64,000 nt of DNA from Nemertoderma westbladi (Eukaryota; Xenacoelomorpha; Nemertodermatida; Nemertodermatidae): positions 121,081 to 185,080 of the forward strand of contig JAUCBJ010004224.1 of the NCBI GenBank assembly GCA_032718475.1, read 5' to 3'. A program made the translations under genes and the position numbers. The notes below the pieces were generated by a model. The model was not told where the DNA came from. It saw only the letters and a program-made list of their open reading frames with translations, and made no database searches. This document shows, piece after piece, positions 1 through 10,385 of the stretch (positions are counted from its first letter, which is position 1; each line of letters begins with the position of its first letter).

Positions 1-53
1 ATATATTATATATACTGAGACTTAATTACAGAATTAAGCAGTGATTTGCCGTC

Positions 54-98
54 GAGGATAACCCCATGAGACTATGTCTCGTTTTCATGAGGGTCCTC
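54..98 (-). other. 3'-UTR hairpin of LINE A copy 1
   Basis: On the minus strand the segment starts GAGGACCC and ends GGTTATCCTC. An outer stem GAGGA/TCCTC encloses an inner stem GAGAC/GTCTC with an ATA loop. The same architecture recurs at 17291-17335, 51586-51634 and 60462-60505 with compensatory changes in the inner stem. A role in RT recognition of the 3' end is inferred by analogy with LINEs whose RT binds a 3' stem-loop. Confidence 0.7.
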
Positions 99-582
99 AC
101 TATATCAGGAAATATTAAAATCGATAAAGGTTCTATGAAGTTGATACATATAGTATTATAGTATGTTACATATGTACATTATTGCAAATAAGTTTAAGTC
201 GAATTGCAACAATTTAGGAAGAGCTTGAGTGTGATAAAATAAATAATATAAAACACAATTAGGCGAATAAATATAAATATTACTAATAACCATGACTAGT
301 ATCCGTTAAGTTAAAATATTCTGGGCATAGGAGTTTCACTCATAACTTTTAACAAGGAGTTTTCCTCCCTTCGGTTATCCCCTCCTCGTAAAATAAAATA
401 AGAACATAAATAAAATAAAAACATAAAATAAAATAAAAACGTACTGTATATACATGAAATAGGTATTATCTTAAAAACAATCTTAAAGCATAAGAGTTTA
501 TGTCATAACCTTTAGGCACATAGAGTTTTCCTCCTCGATCAGTTTGTTAAGCAAGTACGATTTAACTTTGTGTTTAAAGGTC

Positions 583-1998
583 TCAATTGTTGGGGCGTTT
601 TTTTATGTCCGATGGCAACGCATTCCATAGAACTGGTCCCTGATGAGCGAAAGATTCACAACCAACTGTTGTGCGGTGGAAGGGGACAACAGCCTGAGAA
701 ACCCCACTACGTAAACGAGCAGAGCTGTCCGAGAAGGTAACCAAGTCCTGCAGGTAGGCTGAGGATTGGTGGTAACGAATACGAAACATATGTGTTAGTA
801 TTATTTGCTGAACACGTTCCCGTATTGGTAACCAGTTTATCAAAACTAGATCCTCTATACCGATGTGGCTACGAGGTCGATGAGACAGACAATACCGTAT
901 GCATTTCCGCAATAACGCATCTGCCTGCCTTTTTAGTTGCGATGGGGCACTTATGTACCAGCAAGGGGAGGCAAAGTCAAGGTGAGGTTGAATCAAAGTA
1001 TTGACAAGAGGCCGCCGGAGCGATTGAGGGATAGATGCTGAGTTCCGATAGAGGAAGCGGAGTGTTGCATTTCCTTTACGAATAGCCTTACGAGCGGCCA
1101 TTTCACCTGACAATGATGGATCAAGAGGACATCCAAGGAAGTTAACAGTTTTTCCTGCTGGGAGACTTTTACCTTGGTAGATTACATTAAAGTTGTCAAC
1201 ATCTGAAAGTCGCTGATGAGTTCCAAAAAGCATAACCTCGAACTTTTCTGGGTGTATGCTTAAACGGTTGTTTATTGCCCATGTTGACACTTTCGATAGC
1301 TTATTTGCTAATGACTTAGCTATTTCTGCAGGATTTGTGCCAGAAGTAAGTAGGTTAGTGTCATCAACATACTTTGGCGATGGGTCTGCTTGTGTATCGA
1401 CAGCTGTGTTAAAGTCTACCAGAGGATGTGTAAGCAGTTCCATGTTACTTTCTTCTCTAGGATTGGCTAGCATTACCTTGTTGCTATCTACCACTGGTCC
1501 TATTGCTAGGTTGTGCTTGTTGCCCAAGGTCTTCTTGGAATTCGAAGGAGTATGGGTTGTGGCATCCAGTGTTTGGGTTAGAGAAGTACCTTCGATGGCG
1601 AGGTTAAAGTCGTTAATGTAGTCGAGAAACATTAGCACACCAAGAAGGGACCCTTGTGGAACACCTATATCAGTTGATAATACCTGTGATTTAGAGTTTG
1701 CAATTTGGACAAATTGACAGCGACCAGTCAAATATGAGCGGAACCATAAAACAGTAGATTGTGAAAAGCCAATACATTTAAGTTTATGAAGCAGAAGGTT
1801 ATGGTCAACTGTATCAAAAGCACGCTGGGGATCTATGGCTACCATTCCGACGAGTTTACCAGAATCCATTGCATTCTTTATATAGTTATCTAGAAATAGC
1901 AGGGAGATCTGGACAGAGTGTCCAGGCCTCGAACCCGATTGGAATTTATCAATAATTTTTGAAGAGTGGAAGATTTGAAGATTTGGAACATTAAACAT
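583..1998 (-). pseudogene. Reverse transcriptase of LINE A copy 1 (5'-truncated)
   Basis: A 471-codon open frame encodes the RT domain from about motif 1 through the C-terminal thumb. Visible motifs are FQSGSRPGHS, AFDTVDHN (motif A, although a proline sits at the usual KAFD lysine region), GVPQGSLLG (motif B) and YVDD (motif C). About 78 residues separate the NDF motif from YVDD, where related LINEs have 10-15; see findings. The last codons (KKRPNN) are out of frame because of an indel in a run of seven T near 600. The expected C-terminal residues continue in another frame down to about 490. The endonuclease is missing. It would have synthesised cDNA at a nicked target, and is not functional alone. 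Confidence 0.85.
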
Positions 1999-2282
1999 AT
2001 AGCCTAATCTGCTACCATGCCTTGCAGCCCTGACCAGACCAGCTGATTATTTAAATGTTGGCTTGTGTTGGTTGAATTTATATTTTGTTTAATTAATTCG
2101 ATATTCCTTGACTGTCAGACTGTAAGGGTACCGGTACCAGGTACTTTTGTCTTGCAGCTGTACATGGATCTTAGCTCAGTAGCTGTACCCGTACGGTAGG
2201 CTATTGAATTGGCGTAACTAAATCTTGCAATACCCCCAATAAAATAACCTAACACTACATTCAGACATTCTGACTTGGTACT
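1999..2282. other. Intergenic, no gene seen
   Basis: Short non-coding spacer rich in GGTACC/TACCGG words. I see no coding potential or clear element boundary, except that LINE A copy 1 ends near 1998 and a LINE C-terminus begins near 2283. Confidence 0.5.
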
Positions 2283-3007
2283 GTGGTACCGGTATGCGGT
2301 ATGGTAATAATGTCAATTTTTCAATATCGCGCTAGACTCCAAATTAGTAAATTTCGTTTTAGTAACCGAGTTGTTTCAATTTGGAATAATTTATCGGATG
2401 ACATAGTGAACTCTTCCAACAAAGATATTTTTACGTCTAGATTGAAGGAGGCAAATCTACTAGCTGACTAACCTAGGCCTAGGCCTATTGTAAATTTAAT
2501 CGATTGTTATAATTTTTATTTCAATATTTTTAGACAATGCTATTGAATTAGGGCCTACCCTGTATTTTGATACTGTATGTATTTTATTTTTTACACTGGA
2601 CAAGTTTTACTGGACTGCCAAGATGATTTTATTTTAATGTATGTTGTCTTACTACCGGTAGATATATTTTACTGGACTGCATAGACGTTGGAAATCAAAT
2701 TTTCTTACTGTAGGCTAATTTTATTATGTCAAATTCATTTCTTAATGTACTGATGTATGTTTTTATGTCACACTAATGTTTTACTGTACCGGTACCGGTA
2801 TATTTTTAGACTGGACTATTCATCAGTTCATGCAATATTGTTAGTTGTCGGTATTGCAGTATTGTACATGGATTAATATTAAGTTGTAGATATTTAGTGT
2901 TGTCTTTCACCTATTAGTGTTAATTTTTAACCTTGGTGATTTTCTCCCTCTATTAATAATTTTATAATATATGAGGTGTTAATAATAGTAATAATAATAA
3001 TAGTAAT
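2283..3007 (+). mobile_element. LINE 3' fragment (RT C-terminus plus 3' UTR)
   Basis: The first 190 bp encode a typical LINE C-terminal stretch (FSNRVVSIWNNLSDDIV, then FTSRLKEANL, then stop at 2469-2471). This resembles the ends of the RT ORFs at 4299-5306 and 17494-17778. About 500 bp of AT-rich 3' UTR follow, ending in an (ATAATAGT)-type microsatellite at 2975-3007 that would be the 3' tail. Everything upstream of the last 50 or so codons is missing. Confidence 0.6.
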
Positions 3008-3012
3008 GGTAC

Positions 3013-3186
3013 CACCGCCACCGTCTGACCGGTCCAACGAATCTGTACAAAAAAGTACAAAATAGTACAATATAGTACAAAAGAGTACAATAAAGTGCAA
3101 AAATAGTACAAAAGAGTGCAAAAATAGTACAAAAGAGTACAAACGAGTGAGAAACGCATACAAAACGTGTATACCAGTGTAGTCTA
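3013..3186 (-). repeat. Minisatellite-type element E1, left inverted copy
   Basis: The block consists of short degenerate units built on TTTTGTACTATTTTTGCACT (minus strand). It is an inverted copy of 6071-6248, matching over about 175 bp from the ACACGTTTTG region to the GTACA-ATTCGT region. The two copies flank LINE D. No coding function; the frames open here are a by-product of the repeat. Confidence 0.75.
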
Positions 3187-3539
3187 CACTACACTACTGC
3201 ACTACACTTGTATATATAAATATAATGAATTCTGTAATTGTAAGCAAATGCAACGGGACCGAAATATGCTGATATGCGCCGCTACAGTGTCAATCACTAG
3301 CGCTAGCGGCCTTGGTTCTGTGGTCAGTACGAAATGATTGACAGAACTTTGATTCATGTAGATTTTGACTGGCTTACAAGTAGAAATAGGCTACAGTTCG
3401 TATAATACAATATAATGCAATACTATGCAGTGGGTAGATAAAACTCCTATAACTGAGACTCAAAAATTAGGCCAAGTCTTAAAGTAGCCCATATACTGAA
3501 GGATAGACTGTCTGCTACTGTACATTATGTAGGCTATGT
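3187..3539. other. Spacer between E1 and LINE D
   Basis: AT-rich sequence with a few short GC-rich words. I see no ORF, tRNA-like boxes or tandem repeat in it. Confidence 0.4.
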
Positions 3540-5306
3540 ATGTCTGTATGTACGACTTGGGATTCAGACTGTCTGACTGTTACCACGGAGTCTGAAATGT
3601 CGGAAGTTCTAAGTGACACATTTTCTGCTGCGTTTATTTCTGACGACGGCATCAGTGACCCATTACCTGACCCCCCAACCTTTGAGCGTGATATTCCCCT
3701 TCTTGAGAATGTTGACGTTTCTATTGAAAATGTGATGAAGTTGTTATCTGATTTGAATCCTACCAAGTCTGCTGGCCCCGACAAACTACATAGTCGAATA
3801 CTGAAAGAGTTAACCGAGGTCATTGCAGTCCCATGTCAGTTTATATTCCAGTTGTCTTTTGATTCAGGTGTTGTTCCAGACGACTGGCGTACTGCAACTA
3901 TCAGTCCCTTGTTAAAGAAACCTCCTAAACATAACCCGGATAACTATCGTCCCATATCCCTTACTTGTATCTTGGCTAAGGTCTGTGAGAAGTTTATTCG
4001 TGATGCACTTATTTGTCATTTTGAAGGAAATAATATTTTCACTGATGCCCAGCACGGTGCTCATGCTCACCGTTCTACAGTTACACAGTTACTAGAAGTA
4101 GTGGAAGACTTCTGCAACTTTGGAGCTGATGTTGTGTATCTCGATCTAAGATGAGCCTTTGACACTGTCTCACACACCCTGCTACTGCATAAATTAGAGA
4201 GTTATGGTGTAAAGGGCAACGTTTTAGTTTGGATAGGTAACTTTCTTACTGGGCGTACCCAAACTGTTAGGGTTAATGGAGTATTAAGTGGGACTCGAAT
4301 GGTGACCAGTGGCGTTCCTCAAGGGACTGTTACTGCGCCAATATTATTCTTGATCTTCGTTAACGATGTTCCTGATATGATCACATCTTGTTGTAAGATA
4401 TTTGTAGATGATACGAAAATATACAGACAAATTTATAGTACAGACGACACCAACTTCTTGCAAGCAGACTTAAACCGGCTTGTTGAATGGGCAAACAAAT
4501 GGCACTTACAGTTTAATTTTTCAAAGTGTAAAATACTTCACCTTGGTCGTAGAAATCCATCAACGCCATACTACATGTCTAACACAGTTCTGGATGCAGT
4601 ATGCGAAGAGAAAGACCTCGGTGTTACTTTTAGTTCCAATATGTCATTCTCCGCTCATTGTTCTAATATTGCTGCTCGTGCGACACGTATTCTTAACTTA
4701 TTAAAACACACATTCACGTTTATGGAACCGATAATGTTTACCAAGTTATATAAGTCTATAATTCGTCTGCTACTCGAATATGGTACAGTTGTATGGTCAC
4801 CGTATCTTCAAAAGGATATCGAGCACATAGAACAAGTGCAACGCCGCGCAACCCGTATGGTACCTTCACTACACCATCTGTCATATGAGGAGCGTCTTCG
4901 TTCACTTAAAATACCGACACTGATTTACAGACGAGCTAGAGCGGATATGATATCAACATACAAGTTTGTTCACAAACTTGATAACGTAGACTATAGTAAC
5001 TTTTTTGAACTCAGAAGCCAGCGTCACTCATATTCGACAAGAGGTTCATCACTGACATTGTACAAACGAAACACCGCGGGTCAACATCTGTTCCACACTA
5101 ACAGTTTTGCGTCTCGTGTAATAAACTTATGGAATATGTTGGATGAGAATGTTGTTAATGCTCGAGATTTTCATGGTAATCCTAGTGTAAACTTATTTAA
5201 AAATCGTCTTGATTGTGCCATGAAGTCCAAAATGAATATTTATAGTGATATACCAGTTAGACAAGTTGCCACTGCCCAGTTTACATTCCATCGGTACTTA
5301 TATTAA
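3540..5306 (+). pseudogene. Reverse transcriptase of LINE D with one nonsense codon
   Basis: One frame runs from 3540 to 5306 and is broken only by a TGA at 4152-4154, inside motif A (R-stop-AFDTVSH, where a lysine is expected). Motifs in order: KSAGPDKLH and DNYRPISLT (fingers), AFDTVSH (A), SGVPQGTV (B), FVDD (C), then a thumb and a C-terminal region ending in a LWNMLDE-type motif. The gap between NDV and FVDD is only about 11 residues, the usual size. Because a single change separates it from an open frame, the copy is fairly young. Confidence 0.88.
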
Positions 5307-5821
5307 ATTAAATTTTACTTTTATATCATTGTAATTACAATTTTTATTTAATTAAATATCGGGTTCTTTGTTTTTAATATTTTCATATGAAGTGCACAGT
5401 ATTTTTTATTATTTTTATTATTTTTTATTTGTTTTTTATATTATTGCATACATCGAAGTTTTTACTGTATCGTTCTTAATAGAAAAATTTTAATCATAAC
5501 GTGCCAACTAAATTTTTTTTAATGTTTATTTTTTATTGCAATATGTTAAATTATCAACATTGTGATTTTTACTTACAATCTACGTCGTATAATTTTGAAC
5601 CCCACTATCTGATTATTGTTTATTTATGTTTGTAATATGTTATATGTTTGTACCTATAATGTATGTAACTTACCTGCAGTACTTCATAAAAGAAATATAC
5701 GCATATGCGTAGAATCCTTATAGATTTGCCAGTTCATTGTGTTTTATAAGAATTTATGTGCTGTATGTATTAATTTTTATTTGCATTTGGCGTATTAAAC
5801 TAAACTAAACTAAACTAAACT
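3540..5821 (+). mobile_element. LINE D (Jockey superfamily), 5'-truncated
   Basis: An RT ORF (3540-5306) is followed by about 490 bp of AT-rich 3' UTR and a (TAAAC)5 tail at 5795-5821, a classical LINE 3' end. The endonuclease and ORF1 are missing. The element is bracketed by inverted copies of E1 (3013-3186, 6071-6248). The clade assignment (I/Jockey/CR1 group) rests on RT motifs only. Confidence 0.85.
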
Positions 5822-6070
5822 ACGCCACGCCTCTATCTGCAACTTTATTGAGTTCACCCTCTGCAATTTTGCGGGCTTGGGCCGTTTTTTGTGTTTTTTG
5901 AACACAAAGGCTGCATTAAAACTCATTAAGATTGTATTGTAATAGGGGCCCACTCTCTGACTGCTAGACAGCTAGATCAGCCCCCGCTCAATGCATGGCT
6001 CGCCCCACAATCAGACAATGCTTTGTTTTATTTTGCACATCATGTGCGCCCCTCTAAACGATTTGAACTA
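5822..6070. other. Spacer, no gene seen
   Basis: Non-coding flank between the (TAAAC)n tail of LINE D and the right copy of E1. No recognisable element. Confidence 0.4.
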
Positions 6071-6248
6071 CACTTGGATACACGTTTTGCAAGCGTTTCT
6101 CACTCGTTTGTACTCTTTTGTACTATTTTTGCACTCTTTTGTACTATTTTTGCACTTTATTGTACTCTTTTGTATTCTTTTCTACTATATTGTACTATTT
6201 TGTATTTTTTTGTACTTTTTTGTACAAATTCGTCGGACCCCCGTCTGA
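6071..6248 (+). repeat. Minisatellite-type element E1, right copy
   Basis: Plus-strand array of TTTTGTACT and TTTTTGCACT words. It is preceded by ACACGTTTTGCAAGCG and ends GTACAAATTCGTCGGACCCC. It is the reverse complement of 3013-3186 apart from scattered substitutions. The terminal GGACCCCC also ends the unrelated minisatellite-SINE element near 16262-16270. Confidence 0.75.
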
Positions 6249-6249
6249 C

Positions 6250-6969
6250 TGTGTATTGTGTCGTTGGTCTTTTTATTAACTCCAGGAAGACCAAAATTTT
6301 GACAGTTAACTTTGAAAGTCCTCAGCAAGTCTCTGATCGGATGAGCATAAGCTCAAAGGTTGGGCATGTGGACGACTTCTGTTACCTGGGATCATGGATC
6401 CGGAAGTCAGGTGAGGACCTTCGAATACGTAAGGGAAAGGCATGGGCAGCCTTGAATAGGCTTTCCAGGATTTGGAAGTCACCGAGAATTAATCGGAAAC
6501 TTAAGGTCCGATTATTTAGAGCAGCAGTAGTTCCAGTACTCCTCTACGGGAGTCCATGCTGGGCTCTAACTGCTAAGGACACCAAATCTCTGGATGGCAC
6601 ATTCACAAGAATACTACACCGGGTTCATTGTGTCAAGTACAATGCACACATCTCCAACCAGACACTATTTAACATTGGAGGTGTCTCATTGGTTCCCCCA
6701 AGCTTGACACTAGAACAAAATCGCCTCCGCTTTGCAGGACATTGCTTTCACTGTGAGGACCAGCCAGTGCATAATCTTGTACTTTGGCAGCCTCATGGAG
6801 TGAATAAGCATGGTGGACAGCCCATGACTTTCTTGAGACTTAAAGGACACTGGCCTTGAAGATGCGGATGATCTAGCAAATGTGTTCAATTTTGTTGACA
6901 AGCCGGCACAGCATTCATAAAAATGCAGCTGCAATGCAGCATGCCGATCCTAGTAGTAGTAGTAGTAGT
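6250..6969 (+). mobile_element. LINE B, copy 1, 3' fragment
   Basis: C-terminal part of the RTE-like family B RT (open 6023-6859, real homology from about 6262). It runs from the SRKTKILTVNFESPQ region through LLYGSPCWAL, RLRFAGHCF and WQPHGVNKHGG. A small deletion after TFLR and another near 6885 break the C-terminus compared with the copy at 40574-42851. The 3' end reads ATGCAGCATGCCGATCC, then (TAG)5 at 6950-6969, the tail shared by all B copies. It abuts the end of E1. Confidence 0.85.
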
Positions 6970-7130
6970 GTATCGGTCCTACTAAAAACCGCAATTTACC
7001 GGAACTAACCGCAATTTACCGCAACTAACCGCAATTTACCGCAACTAACCGCAATTTACCGCAACTAGTTGTTATTTTCAAGCAGCTGCATGGTCTAGTG
7101 AGTCTAGCAGTCTAGTGGGATGCCTACAAC
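6970..7130 (+). repeat. 20-bp minisatellite joined to a tRNA-like SINE head
   Basis: About four units of ACCGCAATTTACCGCAACTA lie at 6985-7065, preceded by CGGTCCTACTAAAA. They are followed by TTGTTATTTTCAAGCAGC and a partial tRNA box A (TGGTCTAGTGAG). The same order of modules, inverted, occurs at 16083-16275 with complete A and B boxes. Here the tRNA part is scrambled by a short local duplication of TCTAGTG words. Confidence 0.65.
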
Positions 7131-7328
7131 CAATTGCAATTACGTATCGAACGTAACCGCAATTATGTTATAGTAAGAACACACTACAGTAACACTACAG
7201 TAACTAACAACATAGGTTCTAAATTTACTGAAATTACTGGACTACGCTGTATTACTATTGACAAATTTTGAAATATATACCGTTACTCGTGTTATTTGCG
7301 ACACCTGACATTGAAGAGGTGAGAGAAG

Positions 7329-8010
7329 ATGAATACCGGCACTCAACAAAACCAACGCTTATCACAGGTTGGAACGGTTACTTCAAAATCGGCGCGACTG
7401 TCCACCGGAATACAACTTCAAAACCCAAACGCCAACAATAAACTGAAAGCGAATCGAACGTCTTCAGAAGAATCTGTCACTGGGATGAAGAAAAGGAAGC
7501 CGAAACCACGGGAATGGACCACAGCTAAGATTAAGATTGAATGCTCCCATTGTCAGAGTTCCTGGACCGAAATTGAAACACCAATTGCCGATGGGCTTGA
7601 TCTCTTAAAACAAAACTTCCTCTGCGGGGTTTGCACGGCAGAAAAGATTGAAAGTCTGGAAGCTGACAATACTCGTCCACAATTTGAAAATAGCAAACTT
7701 GAAAGACAATTAGCTTCGCAACTCCACCATCTGGTTGAGGAAAGCGAAGCACAAACCGTCGCCTTGAATGACGTGCGGGCTGATCTTGAAACACGGCTAA
7801 ACAACATAGAGATTACTACCGGTGCCGTTACTACATGTACCCGAGTCTTGGGCCAATATTGTAAAACAAAACACAGATGGCCTAAAGTTGCTACAAAGCA
7901 AGATGGTTTCAACTAACCAACAAAACCCCATCAGTCCAACTGAAACTAACAATATAGAAAGAATAATCAAGAAAACTGAACAACGCCGATTCAATAGGCT
8001 GGGGGTAGCT
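7329..8010 (+). pseudogene. ORF1 protein of LINE A copy 2, frameshifted
   Basis: The frame 7329-7916 encodes a basic N-terminus and a C-x2-C, then C-x2-C, zinc-finger-like module (ECSHCQ and FLCGVC). A helical, coiled-coil-like segment with ESLEADN and LEESEAQ follows. After a frameshift near 7820-7850 the homologous ORF1 continues in the next frame (SWANIVKQNT to TEQRRFN). Both parts align by eye with the intact ORF1 at 55218-56327 in order and spacing. CR1-group ORF1 proteins bind RNA and multimerise, and that role is inferred. The rest of ORF1 is deleted. Confidence 0.75.
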
Positions 8011-8079
8011 AGTAGACCAGCTACCCCCAGCAGACAAAACCTATCGGACGCAAGTAGAACATTTCTACACCCTAAGAGT

Positions 8080-9810
8080 AATCAAAGCCAATGCTTTTTC
8101 TCTATCCCCAATAGACCAAGAAACCATAACAGGTATTCTAAACGACTTAGACACATGTAAAAGCTGTGGCCCGGACAACATACCACCCATCATATTCCGT
8201 GATGGCTCCGACTTCCTCTCTGTATCCGACTTCCTCTCTGTATACATAACCAAAATCATTAACATCTCAATAGACAACTCAGTTTTCCCACTAATCTTCA
8301 AACTGGCAAAGGTGACACCCATCCATAAAAGTAAGAACAACCCAAAGAACAAATTTTAGACCAATAGCCCTCCTACAGATTATCTCAAAAGTCCTCGAAA
8401 AGGTTATATTCGACCAAGTAATGAAATACTATATCACCAACAACATCCTTGACAATTTCCAATCTGGATCTAGACCTGGTTACTCCGTACAAACATGTGC
8501 ATTATTCCTCGATAACTTTATCAAAGATGCTATGGAAAATGGAAAGTATGTTGGAATGATTGCAATTGACTTCCAAAAAGCCTTCGACACAGTCGACAGG
8601 AACCTCCTGCTTTTTAAACTACAATGCCTTGGATTCTCTCAAACTGCATTAGCATGGTTCAAATCCTACTTATCAAACCGTAGTCAATTTGTCCAGATTG
8701 GTAATACTACCTCCTCGACACGCCCATGCGACATCGGTGTCCCACAGGGAGCTGTCCTCGCAATGCTCCTCTTCATATCCTATATGAATGACTACGACTT
8801 AGGAGATGGGCTAGAAGTTAGTCACCAAAACTTTTATAAACGGGAAGCTGATCCAACCACCTATCCAGTACCTTTGGTTCTTGACACAACAACACCTACT
8901 CCCCAATACCCAACCGATAACCAATCTACCTGCCAATCAGACCCATCCCTCAAGTATGCCGACGACACCAACCTCCTTGCAACAGGCACTAATGCATCAG
9001 ATATCGCAGCCTGTTTATCTATGAAACTGCACAAAGTTTCAACATGGGCCATAAACAACCGATAAGTATACACCCTGGTAAATTCGAAGTCCTTCTATTT
9101 GGTTCACACCAAAACCTATCCAAAGTGGACAACTTTAACGTTACTTACAATGATAAAACACTCACCACCGTAAAGACCATAAACTATTTAGGCTGCCCCT
9201 TTGACCCTACATTATCAGGCGAAAGTGCAGTGCGCCGTGCGATCCGAAAAGGAAACTCGATACTCTGCTTTCTCCACCGCAATTCAAAAGCGCTTAGTAA
9301 ACCAATTCGCCGCCTTCTGTGTAATTCCCTAATCCAGCCGCACCTTGATTCCGCCGCCCCATGCTGGTACTCTAGCACAACAGTCCAACTCCGCAGACGA
9401 GTCAACGCACTCCAGAGAAAGTGCATACGTTTCTGTAACTCAATGCCCCCACGACATCACATCGGCATCGACTACTTTGTAGCAATGAACTGGTTACCAC
9501 TCCGAGAACGCGTGCAGCAAATAACACTCACGTACATGTACCGAATTTACACTGGGACCGCACCAAAGTACCTACGCGACCTGATTACGTTCTCCCAAAC
9601 ACAATCACGTCTATGACGTAGTGAGTCACACGCTGTGGTACCCTACCACAAGACTGCCACAGGCAGCGAATCATTTGCACACCAGGGTCCAAAACTTTGG
9701 AACATGCTTCCAAACGAAATCACTAAATCCCCATCACTGGAGTCCTTCAAACATAGGGTAAAAGAACACCTTTTTTCAAAACTTATTGAATCCGAGCAAT
9801 CAACTTATTT
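8080..9810 (+). pseudogene. Reverse transcriptase of LINE A copy 2, frameshifted
   Basis: The linker motif CGPDNIPPIIFRDG (about 8170-8210) precedes RT motifs FQSGSRPGYS, KAFDTVDRN (A), IGVPQGAVL (B) and YADD (C, about 8955). A frameshift near 9055 moves the thumb and C-terminus into 9044-9616, and a second break near 9615 precedes the LWNMLPNEI motif. There is also a short tandem duplication at 8212-8240 (CTTCCTCTCTGTAT twice). The stretch between the NDY motif and YADD is 53 residues long and Thr/Pro-rich, unlike canonical LINE RTs. Confidence 0.85.
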
Positions 9811-10385
9811 TTAACAAGTTTTTACCTTTCCACAAACTACCTATTTTAACAAACTTATTTTACTTTTTAGCAATCAATACCTAGTAATCAATTAACTTTA
9901 ATTTAAAAAGCCGCGCCCTTTTAGAACTTTGTACTAAATTTAATAATTTATATTTATCCGTCTAATTTATTTATTTTATCATACCCATGTTCATTCTAAA
10001 TTACTGCAACTTGACTTAACTCCTTTGCAATATGTACATATGTAACATACTGTACCAACATCCATAGACCCTTTACCGATTTTAATATTTCCTAATATAG
10101 CGAGGACCCTCATGAAAACGATACATAGTAAATAAGCACAGTTTTTAAAATGTATTAAAAACAGTAAATAAACACAGTTTTTAAAATGTATTAAAAAGAC
10201 AACGTAACCCTTTTGATTACTAATAGATACTAGGGATCGGCATGCTGCATTGCAGCTGCATTTTTAAGAATGCTGTGCCGGCTTATCGACAAAATTGCAC
10301 CGCCACAACTCCCTATCACCCATGACATTTGCTAGATCATCCGCATCTTCAAGGCCAGTGTCCTTTAAGATGCGTCTCAAGAAAG

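Larger units (their letters stand above)
1..1998 (-). mobile_element. LINE A, copy 1 (CR1/Daphne-like), 5'-truncated
   Basis: Minus-strand non-LTR retrotransposon fragment. It consists of a reverse transcriptase ORF (1998 down to 583) followed by about 580 bp of 3' UTR that runs off the window start. The RT and 3' UTR match the copy at 7131-10230, including a shared terminal stretch ending in a GAGGACCC hairpin motif (54-98). ORF1 and the endonuclease are absent, so this is a 5'-truncated copy, as is usual after incomplete target-primed reverse transcription. The clade is inferred from RT and C-terminal motifs only. Confidence 0.85.
7131..10230 (+). mobile_element. LINE A, copy 2 (CR1/Daphne-like), internally deleted
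   Basis: Plus-strand element with a 5' leader (to 7328), ORF1 (from 7329), RT (about 8080-9810) and a 3' UTR with half of the family hairpin (10100-10131). ORF1 runs directly into the RT linker near 8000-8070, so the end of ORF1 and the whole endonuclease are deleted. The 3' part ends with two copies of an AAACACAGTTTTTAAAATG unit and abuts the 3' end of LINE B copy 2. It is non-autonomous as it stands. Confidence 0.85.
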
